From positions 1-47,362 of the forward strand of contig JAPLOH010000326.1 of the NCBI GenBank assembly GCA_026400845.1: a DNA stretch of 47,362 nt, in the 5' to 3' direction. The notes under the pieces are model-generated. The model was given only the letters and a program-made list of their open reading frames with translations, did not search any database and was not told the DNA's origin. The stretch is from Alphaproteobacteria bacterium. GTDB taxonomy: Bacteria; Pseudomonadota; Alphaproteobacteria; Acetobacterales; Acetobacteraceae. The translations under genes were made by a program, and so were the position numbers. Below, piece after piece: positions 19,767 through 28,697 of the stretch (the stretch's first letter is position 1; each line of letters opens with the position of its first letter).

Positions 19767-20884
19767 ACACGGACAAGCCACTGTTCGATCCTGCGGATTT
19801 TCGCATCCCCGAGGGGGTCTCCCACGTCTGCGCCGGCGGTGAGCCGCCGTTTCTGTTCGCGCATGACGCCGCTTTGCTGCGCTACGCCGAGGACAAGTCG
19901 AGCGGCATGCCCGGCCGCACCGCGATGGAGGCCGAGGTCAACCGCGCCCAGGCCCGTGTGGCCGCGCGCTGGGGGGCGGTGGCCGATGAGATCGGCTTCG
20001 TCTCCTCGGTGGCCGACGGGGTGGCGATGGTGGCGGAAAGCCTGGAGTTCAGGCCCGGCGACAATATCGTGGTGGACGCGCTGGAATACCCCTCCATCGT
20101 CGCCCCCTTCGCCATGCAGCGCCACCCGAAGCTCGAAATCCGCGTCGCCCGCGGCACCGCGCCCGACCGGTTGGAGGGGCTGATCGACGCCCGCACCCGG
20201 GTGATCGGGGCCAGTTGCGTCTCCTACATGACCGGCGAGCGCTTCGACATCGCGGCCCTGCGCCGCGCGGCGGACAAGGTGGGCGCGCTGCTGGTGGTGG
20301 ATTTCACCCAGGCCGCCGGCTGGATGCCGATCGACGCGACCCTGACCGATTTCGCCTTCGCCGCCTGCTATAAATGGCTGCTCGGCACCACCGGCACCGC
20401 GATCGCCTATTGGAACCGCACCCGCCAGCCCGATTGGGTGCCGACCACCGCGGGCTGGCACTCCATCGCCGGCTTCTCCCGGCCGGACTGGGCAGGGCCG
20501 ATCGAGGTCAAGCCCGGCGGGCTGCGCTTCACCCGCGGCAACCCTGCCCACGGGCCGGTCTACGTGCTCAACGCGGCGCTCGATTATCTCGATCGCCACG
20601 ATCAGGCGCTGCTGCACCGCCATGTATCGAGCCTCACCGCGGCCTTGATCGAGGGGCTGACCAAGGCCGGCATCCCACTCACGACGCCGGCGGACCCCGC
20701 TCGCCACGGCGCCAATGTATGCATGGACAGTTCCGAGGCGCAGGCGATGTGCAACGAGTTGCACGCCCGCAAGGTCTTCGCCTGGAACGGCCATGGCCGG
20801 CTGCGCTTCAGCTTCCACGGCTACAACGCGATGCCCGACGTCACCCGCATTCTCGCCGAAATGCCGGCGATCTGGCGGCCGTGA
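19763..20884 (+). CDS. Class V aminotransferase-fold PLP enzyme
   Basis: This 373-residue protein belongs to the NifS/kynureninase-like fold-type I group. The probable Schiff-base lysine is Lys204 in AACYKWLLGTTGTA, preceded by VVDFTQAAGW, whose Asp contacts the PLP ring nitrogen. The start overlaps the upstream stop (ATGA). Related proteins are annotated as aminotransferase, cysteine desulfurase-like or isopenicillin-epimerase-like, so the reaction is uncertain; context suggests an amino-acid substrate. Confidence 0.85.
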   Translation: MNTDKPLFDPADFRIPEGVSHVCAGGEPPFLFAHDAALLRYAEDKSSGMPGRTAMEAEVNRAQARVAARWGAVADEIGFVSSVADGVAMVAESLEFRPGDNIVVDALEYPSIVAPFAMQRHPKLEIRVARGTAPDRLEGLIDARTRVIGASCVSYMTGERFDIAALRRAADKVGALLVVDFTQAAGWMPIDATLTDFAFAACYKWLLGTTGTAIAYWNRTRQPDWVPTTAGWHSIAGFSRPDWAGPIEVKPGGLRFTRGNPAHGPVYVLNAALDYLDRHDQALLHRHVSSLTAALIEGLTKAGIPLTTPADPARHGANVCMDSSEAQAMCNELHARKVFAWNGHGRLRFSFHGYNAMPDVTRILAEMPAIWRP

Positions 20885-20964
20885 CGGCCCCGTTCATGCC
20901 CGGTTAAGCCCTCTTTGCCACTCTGCCGCCGTGCCGCCCAGCGTGCGGCCGATGCAGGAGTGGC

Positions 20965-22062
20965 ATGAGCGCCAAGGGCAAGAAAGGCGATCGCGGTGGC
21001 ATCGTCATCCGCAAGGAAGAGATCATCGAAGGCGGCCATCACGGTGGCGCCTGGAAGGTCGCCTACGCCGATTTCGTGACGGCGATGATGGCCTTCTTCC
21101 TGCTGATGTGGCTGCTCAACGCCACCAGCGAGGAGCAGCGCCGCGGTCTCGCGGATTATTTCACGCCGAATGATCTGATGAGCGCCGGCCGTTCCGGCAA
21201 CGGCAAGCCGTTCGGCGGCCATACGCCATTCGACGAGGGCGATATGGCCTCGGACCGCGGCACCAAGTCCATCAGCCCGGGCAAGCAATCCTCCCAGGCG
21301 CCGCCGGTCGACGATCCCGACAGTGAACAGGCGCCCGCCGAGGAGCCGCCCGCCGATACCGAAGGCACGGCCGCCCGCCCCGCTGGCCGCGCCAGCGCGA
21401 CGTTGCGCACCGATGGCAGCAAGGCGCCCGGCGGTGGCCAGGCGGCGGCCCAGGCGCAGAACCCGGCCGCGGGCCAGTATCTCGCCAACAGCGCCGCCGG
21501 CGCCGCCGCGGATGCCGCGGCCCGCGAGATCGACGACGCGGCATTTCGCGCCGAGCAGGAACGCCGCGAGCGCGTGGCCTTCGAACGGGCGGCGGCGCAA
21601 ATCCGCGAGGCCGTGCAGTCGGACCCGGCGCTGGCCGGATTGTCGCGCCAGCTCCGCATCGACATGACGCAGGAGGGTTTGCGCATCCAGATCATCGACG
21701 AGGACCGCCAGCCGATGTTCGCCACCGGCTCCGCCGCGGTGAATGACCGCGCCCGGCTCCTGCTCCAGAAGATCGCCCCGGTGCTGGCGCGCCTGCCCGA
21801 GGACATCGCCATCAGCGGCCATACCGACGCCGCCCCCTTCCGCGGCGAGGGTCGCACCAACTGGGAATTATCGGCCGAGCGCGCCAACGCGACGCGGCGC
21901 CTGCTGGTGGAGCACGGACTGACCGAGACCCGGTTCCGCCGGGTGACCGGCACCGCCGATCGTGACCCGCTGGTGCCGGCCGACCCGCTGGCCGCGGCCA
22001 ATCGGCGCGTCGCCATCGTGGTCCTGAAAACCGACCTCTCGGCGGCACGGCGCACGCCATGA
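20965..22062 (+). CDS. motB: Flagellar motor stator protein MotB
   Basis: This 365-residue protein has a single membrane helix (about 34-52) containing the ion-channel aspartate Asp36 in YADFVTAMMAFFLLMWLLNA. A long Ala/Pro-rich periplasmic linker (about 75-200) follows, and a C-terminal OmpA-like peptidoglycan-binding domain has SGHTDAAPF near 283. MotB anchors the stator to the wall and conducts ions with MotA. The unusually long low-complexity linker is typical of alphaproteobacterial MotB. motA overlaps the stop by 4 bases. Confidence 0.95.
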   Translation: MSAKGKKGDRGGIVIRKEEIIEGGHHGGAWKVAYADFVTAMMAFFLLMWLLNATSEEQRRGLADYFTPNDLMSAGRSGNGKPFGGHTPFDEGDMASDRGTKSISPGKQSSQAPPVDDPDSEQAPAEEPPADTEGTAARPAGRASATLRTDGSKAPGGGQAAAQAQNPAAGQYLANSAAGAAADAAAREIDDAAFRAEQERRERVAFERAAAQIREAVQSDPALAGLSRQLRIDMTQEGLRIQIIDEDRQPMFATGSAAVNDRARLLLQKIAPVLARLPEDIAISGHTDAAPFRGEGRTNWELSAERANATRRLLVEHGLTETRFRRVTGTADRDPLVPADPLAAANRRVAIVVLKTDLSAARRTP

Positions 22063-22925
22063 CAACGATCGGCGGCCTGATCTTCGTGCTCGTCTGCGTT
22101 TTCGGCAGCTACGTCATGGCCGGCGGCAGCATGGAGCCGTTGATCCACGCGCTTCCGCACGAAATGATGACCATCGGGGGCGCGGCCATCGGCACCTTCG
22201 TCATGGCCAACAGCATGCATGACGTGAAGCACGCCCTCGCTGGCATCGGCAAGGCGCTGAAGGGCGCGTCCTACAAGAAGTCCGACTATATCGACCTGCT
22301 TTGCATGCTCTACTTCTTCGTCCGCCTCGCCAGCACCAAGGGGTCGATGGCGCTGGAGCCGCATATCGAGAAGCCGGCCGAAAGCGCCGCCTTCCAGAAA
22401 TTCCCCAAGCTGCTCAAGAACCACCACACCTCGGCGATGGTTTGCGACTATCTGCGGATGATCGGCATGAACGCCGACGACCCGAACCAGATCGAAGACG
22501 TGATGGCCCGCGAGCTGAAGAAAACGCTCCACGAGGAGTTGCACAGCGCGCACGCCCTGCAGACCATGGCCGACGGCCTCCCGGCGCTGGGCATCGTCGC
22601 CGCCGTGCTCGGCGTGATCAAGACGATGTCGCACATCAACGAGCCGCCCGCCGTGCTCGGCGCGATGATCGGCGGCGCGCTGGTCGGCACCTTCCTCGGC
22701 ATTCTGCTCGCCTACGGCATCGCCGCCCCCTTCGCCGGCCGGCTCAAGGGGGTAATCGAGGAGGAGGCCAAGTACAACGAGGTGGTCCGCGCTGTGCTGG
22801 TGGCGCATCTGCACGGCAATGCGCCGCAGGTCAGCGTCGAGACCGGGCGGAAAATGGCACCGAACCAGCACATGCCGAGCTTCGCCGAGCTCGAAACCGC
22901 GGTGCAGAATTTACAGATCGCCTAG
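22059..22925 (+). CDS. motA: Flagellar motor stator protein MotA
   Basis: This 288-residue inner-membrane protein has four hydrophobic segments, near residues 3-22, 35-50, 170-190 and 200-225. The conserved DGLPALGIVAAVLGVIKTM contains the proline-rich start of the third helix. A cytoplasmic loop between helices two and three would contact FliG. It forms the stator with MotB. The ATGA overlap at 22059-22062 indicates coupled translation, with motB first, the reverse of the usual order. Confidence 0.95.
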   Translation: MTTIGGLIFVLVCVFGSYVMAGGSMEPLIHALPHEMMTIGGAAIGTFVMANSMHDVKHALAGIGKALKGASYKKSDYIDLLCMLYFFVRLASTKGSMALEPHIEKPAESAAFQKFPKLLKNHHTSAMVCDYLRMIGMNADDPNQIEDVMARELKKTLHEELHSAHALQTMADGLPALGIVAAVLGVIKTMSHINEPPAVLGAMIGGALVGTFLGILLAYGIAAPFAGRLKGVIEEEAKYNEVVRAVLVAHLHGNAPQVSVETGRKMAPNQHMPSFAELETAVQNLQIA

Positions 22926-22970
22926 CTCCGATGAATTGACGCAGGGCACCGTCAACGGCAAAGCGGCAGG

Positions 22971-23384
22971 ATGACCGATCATCCCGAACCGACCGACCTG
23001 CGCGGCAGCGCATCGCCCTTGCATGAACTTCTGGGCTTCCGCATGACCGAGTGGCGCGATGGCCATTGTGTCATCGTGTGCGATCTCGCCGAGCGCCACA
23101 TGAACCGCAACCACTCCGCCCATGGCGGCGTGCTGATGGCATTGCTCGATGAGGCGGCCGCCTCGGCCGGGGTATGGACCGAGGGCGGCATCGCCCGCCG
23201 GTCGGTGACCGTCGATCTCACCACTTCCTTCATCGGCCGCGCCCAGCACGGCCGGCTGACGGCGACCGGCACCAGGATCGGGGGCGGGCAGCAAATCTAT
23301 TTCTGCCGCAGCGAAGTGCGCGACGAGGCCGGCCACCTGGTGGCCGCGGCCGCATCAACCCACCGTCTGCGCGCGATGGAGTAG
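22971..23384 (+). CDS. PaaI-family hotdog thioesterase
   Basis: This 137-residue single-hotdog protein carries the motif MNRNHSAHGGVLMALLDEAA at 44-63, where the HGG and the following Asp/Glu are catalytic features of PaaI-type acyl-CoA thioesterases. The acyl substrate is unknown. It starts 45 bases after motA on the same strand and ends exactly where the convergent hypothetical gene ends. Confidence 0.87.
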   Translation: MTDHPEPTDLRGSASPLHELLGFRMTEWRDGHCVIVCDLAERHMNRNHSAHGGVLMALLDEAAASAGVWTEGGIARRSVTVDLTTSFIGRAQHGRLTATGTRIGGGQQIYFCRSEVRDEAGHLVAAAASTHRLRAME

Positions 23385-24629
23385 CTAGGCCGGCATCGCC
23401 GCGGCCGCCGCTTCGGCGCCTTGCAGGATTTCGATCAGCCGAACACGATCGATCACGGTCTGCATCAGCTCACCATCGCGCGGCTTCAGCGCCCCGGCGG
23501 CGGCGCGCAAGCCGCTGTCATAGTGCTCGGCGCCCCCGAGCCGGCGGGCGACGCCTTCGAAGCGGCGCAGATCCCGCGCCGCGGCTTCGAGCTGCATCAC
23601 CTGCGCGTCGTCGGCCTCGGCCAGCGTCTCGGCCGGATTCAGCAGCCGACCGTCGAGGGCTTCGTTGAATTTCACGCGGCTGGTCGCGTCGATGGTGCGC
23701 CGGAGCTGCACGATGCGCGCCTTGCGGCTCGGCCGGGTGGCGCATTGCAGTTCGAGATCCTCCAGCAGCCCGACCACGCCGCGCAGCGACGCCGCGGCCT
23801 GCGAGAGCTGCACCGTCTCCTGGATGCGCTCCTCGATGCCGTCGATCGTGGTATCGATCATCTGGTCGACGGCGCGGCGCACCGCCGGCTCGCCGCGCCG
23901 GGCCGCAATGTCATCGGCAGCGATGAACACCGGCTGGGCATGCGGCAGGCGGGCGGCGAGCAGGGCGGCGATGAGCGCGAAGGCGCTGCTACCGGCGCCG
24001 AGCGCCTCGCTCAGCAGCGCCTCGATTTCGTGGGTCGCCGGCTGCTTGCCATGGATCGCATCCCACGCAAGCGCTTCGATCCCTCCGCTGCTGCCGAGGG
24101 CCGCCGTGACGTGATCGGCGATGGCGCGATAATCGGCGGATTGCAGCCCGGTGGCCGCCGCCCAGTCCTCCGGCGGCTGGCTGGCGGACAGCACGGCGAC
24201 GGCGCGCGGCCACAACACAGCGCCGATTGCCCGCAGTTCGGCACCCTGCCCACTCGTCAGCGGTGCGATCCGCAGGTCGAGCGCCGCAGTATCGGCGCCG
24301 AGCGCCGCGCGCACCTGGTTCGACAGCGGCAGCAACGCCGAGCGCGGCACGGCGAGAGCATCACGCTTCCAGTTTGCCGGCGCCACGATCACCGGATCGA
24401 GCGGCATGAACAGCAGACGGGTGAAGTTGACCGGGCGGGCCGGCCGCAACGCCGCCAGGCGCTGCCGCAGCGGGGCGATGAACTGGTCGGCGTCGCCACG
24501 TACCGGCAGCTTGTCGACCATCGCGACAACCTTCAGGATCTGGCGATCATGCGCGCCGACCAGGTCCGATTGCAGCGAGCGCAGATGCGGGCGGCTGATC
24601 ATGCCACCGGTTTCACTGCCGGCACTCAT
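23385..24629 (-). CDS. Uncharacterised protein, second gene of a two-gene operon
   Basis: This 414-residue protein has no domain I recognise. It is mostly helical and Ala/Leu/Arg-rich, with no signal peptide or membrane segment. A more conserved-looking patch is VNFTRLLFMPLDPVIVAPAN near residues 65-84. Its ATG overlaps the stop of the upstream gene (ATGA, 24626-24629), so the two products are probably made together and may form a complex. It follows alkA and the partner gene on the minus strand and converges with the thioesterase gene. Confidence 0.75.
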   Translation of the reverse strand: MSAGSETGGMISRPHLRSLQSDLVGAHDRQILKVVAMVDKLPVRGDADQFIAPLRQRLAALRPARPVNFTRLLFMPLDPVIVAPANWKRDALAVPRSALLPLSNQVRAALGADTAALDLRIAPLTSGQGAELRAIGAVLWPRAVAVLSASQPPEDWAAATGLQSADYRAIADHVTAALGSSGGIEALAWDAIHGKQPATHEIEALLSEALGAGSSAFALIAALLAARLPHAQPVFIAADDIAARRGEPAVRRAVDQMIDTTIDGIEERIQETVQLSQAAASLRGVVGLLEDLELQCATRPSRKARIVQLRRTIDATSRVKFNEALDGRLLNPAETLAEADDAQVMQLEAAARDLRRFEGVARRLGGAEHYDSGLRAAAGALKPRDGELMQTVIDRVRLIEILQGAEAAAAAMPA

Positions 24630-25762
24630 GCCGCATGCTCCAGCAGTGCCTCGTTGCGGCGGATGATGTCCATCACGCCGCGCCCTGTCCGCCAGTCCTC
24701 CAGCAGGATGACCTTGCGGTGGTGGCGCTGCACGTCTGCATCGATGTTGAGTTGGTGGTTTACCCAGTGGCCGATTTCGCGCGGCACAGCCGGGATCAGG
24801 CCGCAGATTTCGCCGAGCGTTTCCTCCTGGCCACGGTGCATCTCGGCGGTCTCCCACAGGGCGGCGATACGGTCCCACCCGTCCAGCAGCCATTCCGGCC
24901 GGGCCAGCATATGCGACAACGCGTCAGGCTCGACGAGCCAGCGGCGCAACAGAGCGATGATATCGGCCGCCGCCGAGCGGATATCGGCCAGCACGATCCT
25001 GGCGCAATTCGTCGTGAGATCGAGCGCGCCCGCCACGAGGTCCGCCTCCTGGGCGGCATCGCCGCTGCCGCGCTCCATCACGGTCTGCAGTTCCGCGCGC
25101 ATGCGCAGCAGCCGTGCCAGCAGCGTCGGGATCCGGCCCGCGCTCGATGCGGCGCCAATGCCGACCGAGCTGTAGAGCGCGGCGATCTCCTCCATCGCAT
25201 TGGCGATCGACTCGTGGGTGCGGCCGAGTTCCGGCGCGATCTTGGCGATCGCGCGCCGCGCCCGACGTTCGAGGTCGGCGGGGCGCTCGTTCTGAGGGTT
25301 CGCCATCGTGGGATCGCTTGCCTCAATGCGGCGTACCAGCGCCAGCAGCAATTCGAAATTGGCGGTCAGGCTCGCCTGGCGGTCGCCCGTGTCGGCGTTG
25401 CGCGCGGCCGCGGCGGCGGCCCGGCCGGCGAGGCCGATCGCCGCCGTCTCGCGCGCCGCCTTGCGGATGGTCGTGGGCGTCACCCCCTGGGCATGGGAGA
25501 GCACCGCGGTCAGCCGCGCATCGTGCACCGTCGGCCGGCACAAGGCGGCGAGGTCGTCCCACGGCAGGATGTAGACGCCCCGCCCGCCGGAGGGGTTGGG
25601 CACGATGAGCTCCATCGTATTGCGCTCGCCGGGGCGGGTGCGGGTGCCGGCGAGCATCGGCGTGGTGAAGGGCACGGCGATGCCGCGTTCGAGGAACGTC
25701 GTCGGCAGGAAATCCTGCACGGGGGCCGGAAGCTGCCGGTTGCCGTCGTCAGAAGTGGTCAT
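24626..25762 (-). CDS. Uncharacterised protein, first gene of a two-gene operon
   Basis: This 378-residue, probably cytosolic, helical protein matches no family I know. Near residues 50-80 it has ELIVPNPSGGRGVYILPWDD followed by LAALCRPTVHD, which looks like a folded globular start; the rest is Ala-rich helices. The C-terminus has HHRKVILLEDWRTGRGVMD. Several in-frame ATGs exist (25762, and codon 50, which begins MELIVP at 25615), so the first 49 residues may not be translated. It overlaps the next gene by 4 bases and lies 96 bases downstream of alkA. Confidence 0.72.
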   Translation of the reverse strand: MTTSDDGNRQLPAPVQDFLPTTFLERGIAVPFTTPMLAGTRTRPGERNTMELIVPNPSGGRGVYILPWDDLAALCRPTVHDARLTAVLSHAQGVTPTTIRKAARETAAIGLAGRAAAAAARNADTGDRQASLTANFELLLALVRRIEASDPTMANPQNERPADLERRARRAIAKIAPELGRTHESIANAMEEIAALYSSVGIGAASSAGRIPTLLARLLRMRAELQTVMERGSGDAAQEADLVAGALDLTTNCARIVLADIRSAAADIIALLRRWLVEPDALSHMLARPEWLLDGWDRIAALWETAEMHRGQEETLGEICGLIPAVPREIGHWVNHQLNIDADVQRHHRKVILLEDWRTGRGVMDIIRRNEALLEHAA

Positions 25763-25843
25763 GGTGCCCGACGTCCGAGGTTGCAGGCCAAGCCTAGGGC
25801 GAAGTTATGAAGACTTTGTTGTGCTGGCAGAGTTGTGGCCGCA

Positions 25844-25853
25844 GGGGGGGGGG
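25844..25853. repeat. Ten-G homopolymer just past the alkA stop
   Basis: Ten consecutive G on the plus strand (C on the transcribed-sense minus strand) lie 5 bases beyond the alkA stop, in the 96-base spacer before the uncharacterised pair. It could be slippage-prone, and is also a place where sequencing errors are likely. Confidence 0.85.
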
Positions 25854-25858
25854 CGAAG

Positions 25859-26512
25859 CTAGACGAGCGGAAGATCATCCATCGCCGGGCGGCCGGTGAA
25901 GAAGCGCCAGTGGTGCCACAGCAGCCGGGCGGCGAGCGAGCGGTAGGGCGACCACTCGGCGGCAATCTGCCGCAGCACCGGCGTCGCCGGCCGTGCGTCC
26001 AGGCCGCGACGATCGGCGAGCGCGCCAGCCAACGCGATGTCGCCGGCGGGAAAGACATCCTGCCGCTCCAGCGCGAACAGCAGATAGACCTCCGCCGTCC
26101 AGGGGCCGAGGCCACGCACCGCGCAAATCGCCGCGATCGCCATATCGTCGTCCATCGCCGCGATCCGGCGGTCGTCGAGCACGCCATCGGCATAGGCGGC
26201 AGCCAGCGACCGCGCGTGGGAGACCTTGGGGCGCGACAAGCCGGCGCCGCGCAACGCGTCGTCGTCGAGCGCCAGCAATCCGCCGGGGGTGAGGGCGCCC
26301 GGAAGCGCCGCGAGCCGGCGCCAGATCGCCGCCGCCGCCTGGTTGCTGATCTGCTGCCCCATGATCGCCTGCAACAGCCCCGCAAACCCCGGCGTCCGCC
26401 GCCGCCACGGCAGTGGCCCGGCGGCGGCCTCGATGCCCGCGAACTCGGCATGCGATGCCGCCAGATGGTCAAGCCCGATGCGGGCGGAAGGAGGGGGTAC
26501 CGGTGGGCTCAT
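25859..26512 (-). CDS. AlkA-like DNA-3-methyladenine glycosylase II
   Basis: This 217-residue protein is a helix-hairpin-helix base-excision glycosylase. It has MGQQISNQAAAAIWRRL near 50-66, the hairpin VRGLGPWTAEVYLLFAL near 135-151, and the catalytic aspartate in DVFPAGDIAL. It excises alkylated bases. It lacks the N-terminal domain of E. coli AlkA, like the shorter bacterial MAG/AlkA group. ATG 26512 is chosen because the family similarity begins there. Confidence 0.88.
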   Translation of the reverse strand: MSPPVPPPSARIGLDHLAASHAEFAGIEAAAGPLPWRRRTPGFAGLLQAIMGQQISNQAAAAIWRRLAALPGALTPGGLLALDDDALRGAGLSRPKVSHARSLAAAYADGVLDDRRIAAMDDDMAIAAICAVRGLGPWTAEVYLLFALERQDVFPAGDIALAGALADRRGLDARPATPVLRQIAAEWSPYRSLAARLLWHHWRFFTGRPAMDDLPLV

Positions 26513-26610
26513 GGCCGCGGTCCTGACGGCAATTGCGACCAATTGCAACATCGCCGCGCCAGGCGCTGCGGACTAGTGCGCGCCGGCCACGATGGCGGTA
26601 TCGTGGCGCC

Positions 26611-27351
26611 ATGTCAGACGCCGCATCCACCGCCGCCAGCCCGGCCCCGGACGCCAGCCTGCTCGTCATCGACGATGACGGCGAAATCCGTGATCTGCTC
26701 GCCCGCTTCTTCGAACGCGAGGGCTTCCGCGTTACCACCGCCAAGGATGCCCGCGAGGGCCGCCGGCTGTGGTCGCAGGGCGATTTCAACCTCGTCGTGC
26801 TCGACCTCATGCTGCCCGGCGAAAGCGGCACCGATTTCGCCCGCTGGCTGCGCGGCCAATCCCCGGTGCCGATCGTCATGCTGACCGCGATGGGCGACGA
26901 GTCCGACCGCATTGCCGGGCTCGAACTCGGCGCCGACGACTATCTCGCCAAGCCCTTCAACCCGCGCGAACTGCTGGCCCGCGTGCGCGCGGTGCTGCGC
27001 CGCTCCGGCGAGCACGGGCCGGCGCATGCCACCTCGGTGATCCAGTTCGCCGACTGGACGATCGATACCCTGCGCCGCCGACTGCTCGGGGCGGACGGCG
27101 TCGAGGTGCCGCTGACCGGCGGCGAGTTCGAACTGCTGTCGATCCTGGTGGAACGCGCCAACCGGGTGCTGACGCGCGACATGCTGCTCGAACTGCTGCG
27201 CGGCCGCCAGGCGGGCCCCTATGACCGCGCGATCGACGTCGCCGTCAGCCGGCTGCGCCGCAAGCTGGAGGACGAAGGCCGCAACGCACAAATCATCAAG
27301 ACCGTGCGCGGCGGCGGCTACGTTCTGGCCGCCGAGGTGAAGCGGCGGTGA
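26611..27351 (+). CDS. OmpR-family response regulator
   Basis: This 246-residue protein has a receiver domain (14-130) with phospho-acceptor Asp65 in LVVLDLMLPGESG, acidic residues DDD at 21-23 and Lys114 in YLAKPFNPREL. A C-terminal winged-helix DNA-binding domain (about 145-243) contains DVAVSRLRRKLEDEG and IKTVRGGGYVL. It resembles OmpR. ATG 26611 follows a non-coding upstream extension. The stop is overlapped by the kinase start (GTGA). Confidence 0.95.
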   Translation: MSDAASTAASPAPDASLLVIDDDGEIRDLLARFFEREGFRVTTAKDAREGRRLWSQGDFNLVVLDLMLPGESGTDFARWLRGQSPVPIVMLTAMGDESDRIAGLELGADDYLAKPFNPRELLARVRAVLRRSGEHGPAHATSVIQFADWTIDTLRRRLLGADGVEVPLTGGEFELLSILVERANRVLTRDMLLELLRGRQAGPYDRAIDVAVSRLRRKLEDEGRNAQIIKTVRGGGYVLAAEVKRR

Positions 27352-28697
27352 AGTCGCCGGCCTGGCCGGGCAGTCTCGCCGCCAGGACCGCCCTGGTTCT
27401 CCTCGCCGGCCTCGCCGTGGTCCAGGCCGTCGGCCTCGTCATCCACGCGCTCGACCATGCCGACCTCCAGCGCAACGTGCAGATGCATGACGTCGCGCAG
27501 CAGGCGATGGGCACCTATCGCAGCTTGGCGGTGCTCTCCCCCGCCGACCGGCTGCCCGCGATCACCGAACTGCCGCGGACCGCCAGCCATTCGGCCGCCA
27601 TCGAGCCGCAGCCACCCGAGGATGCCCTGCCCCCGGCAAGCGTCGCCCTGCAGCGCGAACTCGCCGGCGAAATGCTGATGGTGCCGGTGCCCACGTCGCT
27701 GCGGCCCCGCGACACCGTCGTGCTCGGCCGCCCCGGCGCGGACCTGCTGGTGATCGGACTGCGCTTCCCCGATGGCCCCTGGTTGCACCAGCGCTTCGAA
27801 CTCCCGCCACTGCGGCCGTGGAACTCGCCCTCGTTCCTCATTTCCTTCCTGCTGATGACCGCCGCCGCGGCGATCATGACGGTCTGGGCGGTCCGCCGGC
27901 TCACCTTGCCCGTCGCCGTGCTGGCCGCCGCCGCCGACCGGCTCGGCCGCGACGTCAACGCCCCCGCTTTGCCCGAAACCGGGCCGAGCGAAGTCGTCAC
28001 CGCCGCGGCCGCCTTCAACACCATGGCCTTGCGCATCCGCCGCTTCGTGCATGACCGCACGCTGATGCTGACCGCCATCGGGCACGATTTGCGCACGCCG
28101 ATCACCCGAATGCGCCTGCGTTCGGAGTTCATCGACGATGAAGCCCTGCGCGCCCGCATGCTCAATGACCTCGACGAGCTGGAAGCCATGGTCTCGGCAA
28201 CCCTCGCCTTCGGACGCGATGCCGCAGCCGCCGAGGCAGCCTCGCGGATCGACGTCGCGGAACTGCTGCGCACCATCCTCGACGAAACCGCCGACGCCCG
28301 ACCCGCCTGCGCCGAGAGGCTGAGCATGGCCGGGCCGGAGCATTTCGCGGTCACCGCGCGTCCGCTGTCACTCAAACGCGCGCTGACCAACCTGATCGCC
28401 AACGCAGTGACGTACGGCCAGGCCGCCCATGTCCGTCTTGGCGCACCGCCTCAGGGGGCCGAAGGCGTCGACGTCAGCATCACCATCGATGACGACGGCC
28501 CGGGCATCGCCGCGGACCAGATGGAGCGCATGTTCCAGCCCTTCCAGCGCATGGAAGAAAGCCGCTCGCGCGACACCGGCGGCGTCGGCCTCGGCCTGCC
28601 GATCGCGCGCAACATCCTGCGCGCCCATGGCGGCGACGTGGTGCTGGAAAACCGTGCCTCGGGTGGGTTGCGGGCGCGGGTGACGCTCCCGGTCTAG
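27348..28697 (+). CDS. EnvZ-like sensor histidine kinase
   Basis: This 449-residue inner-membrane kinase has a membrane helix at about 13-35, a periplasmic region to about 160, a second helix at 163-185, and a HAMP linker (about 185-237). The phospho-acceptor His246 lies in IGHDLRTPITRMRLRSE, followed by an ATPase domain with NLIANAVTYG, DDDGPGI and GGVGLGLPIA. It starts at GTG 27348, overlapping the regulator stop, so the pair is translationally coupled. Its stop overlaps that of the convergent reductase gene at 28694-28697. The signal sensed is unknown. Confidence 0.94.
   Translation: MKSPAWPGSLAARTALVLLAGLAVVQAVGLVIHALDHADLQRNVQMHDVAQQAMGTYRSLAVLSPADRLPAITELPRTASHSAAIEPQPPEDALPPASVALQRELAGEMLMVPVPTSLRPRDTVVLGRPGADLLVIGLRFPDGPWLHQRFELPPLRPWNSPSFLISFLLMTAAAAIMTVWAVRRLTLPVAVLAAAADRLGRDVNAPALPETGPSEVVTAAAAFNTMALRIRRFVHDRTLMLTAIGHDLRTPITRMRLRSEFIDDEALRARMLNDLDELEAMVSATLAFGRDAAAAEAASRIDVAELLRTILDETADARPACAERLSMAGPEHFAVTARPLSLKRALTNLIANAVTYGQAAHVRLGAPPQGAEGVDVSITIDDDGPGIAADQMERMFQPFQRMEESRSRDTGGVGLGLPIARNILRAHGGDVVLENRASGGLRARVTLPV

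Noticed and set aside
23421-25810. Long plus-strand frames opposite the two uncharacterised genes
   Set aside because: The minus-strand frames have ATGA coupling and better protein-like composition. The plus-strand products are repetitive and basic, and two different frames would be needed.
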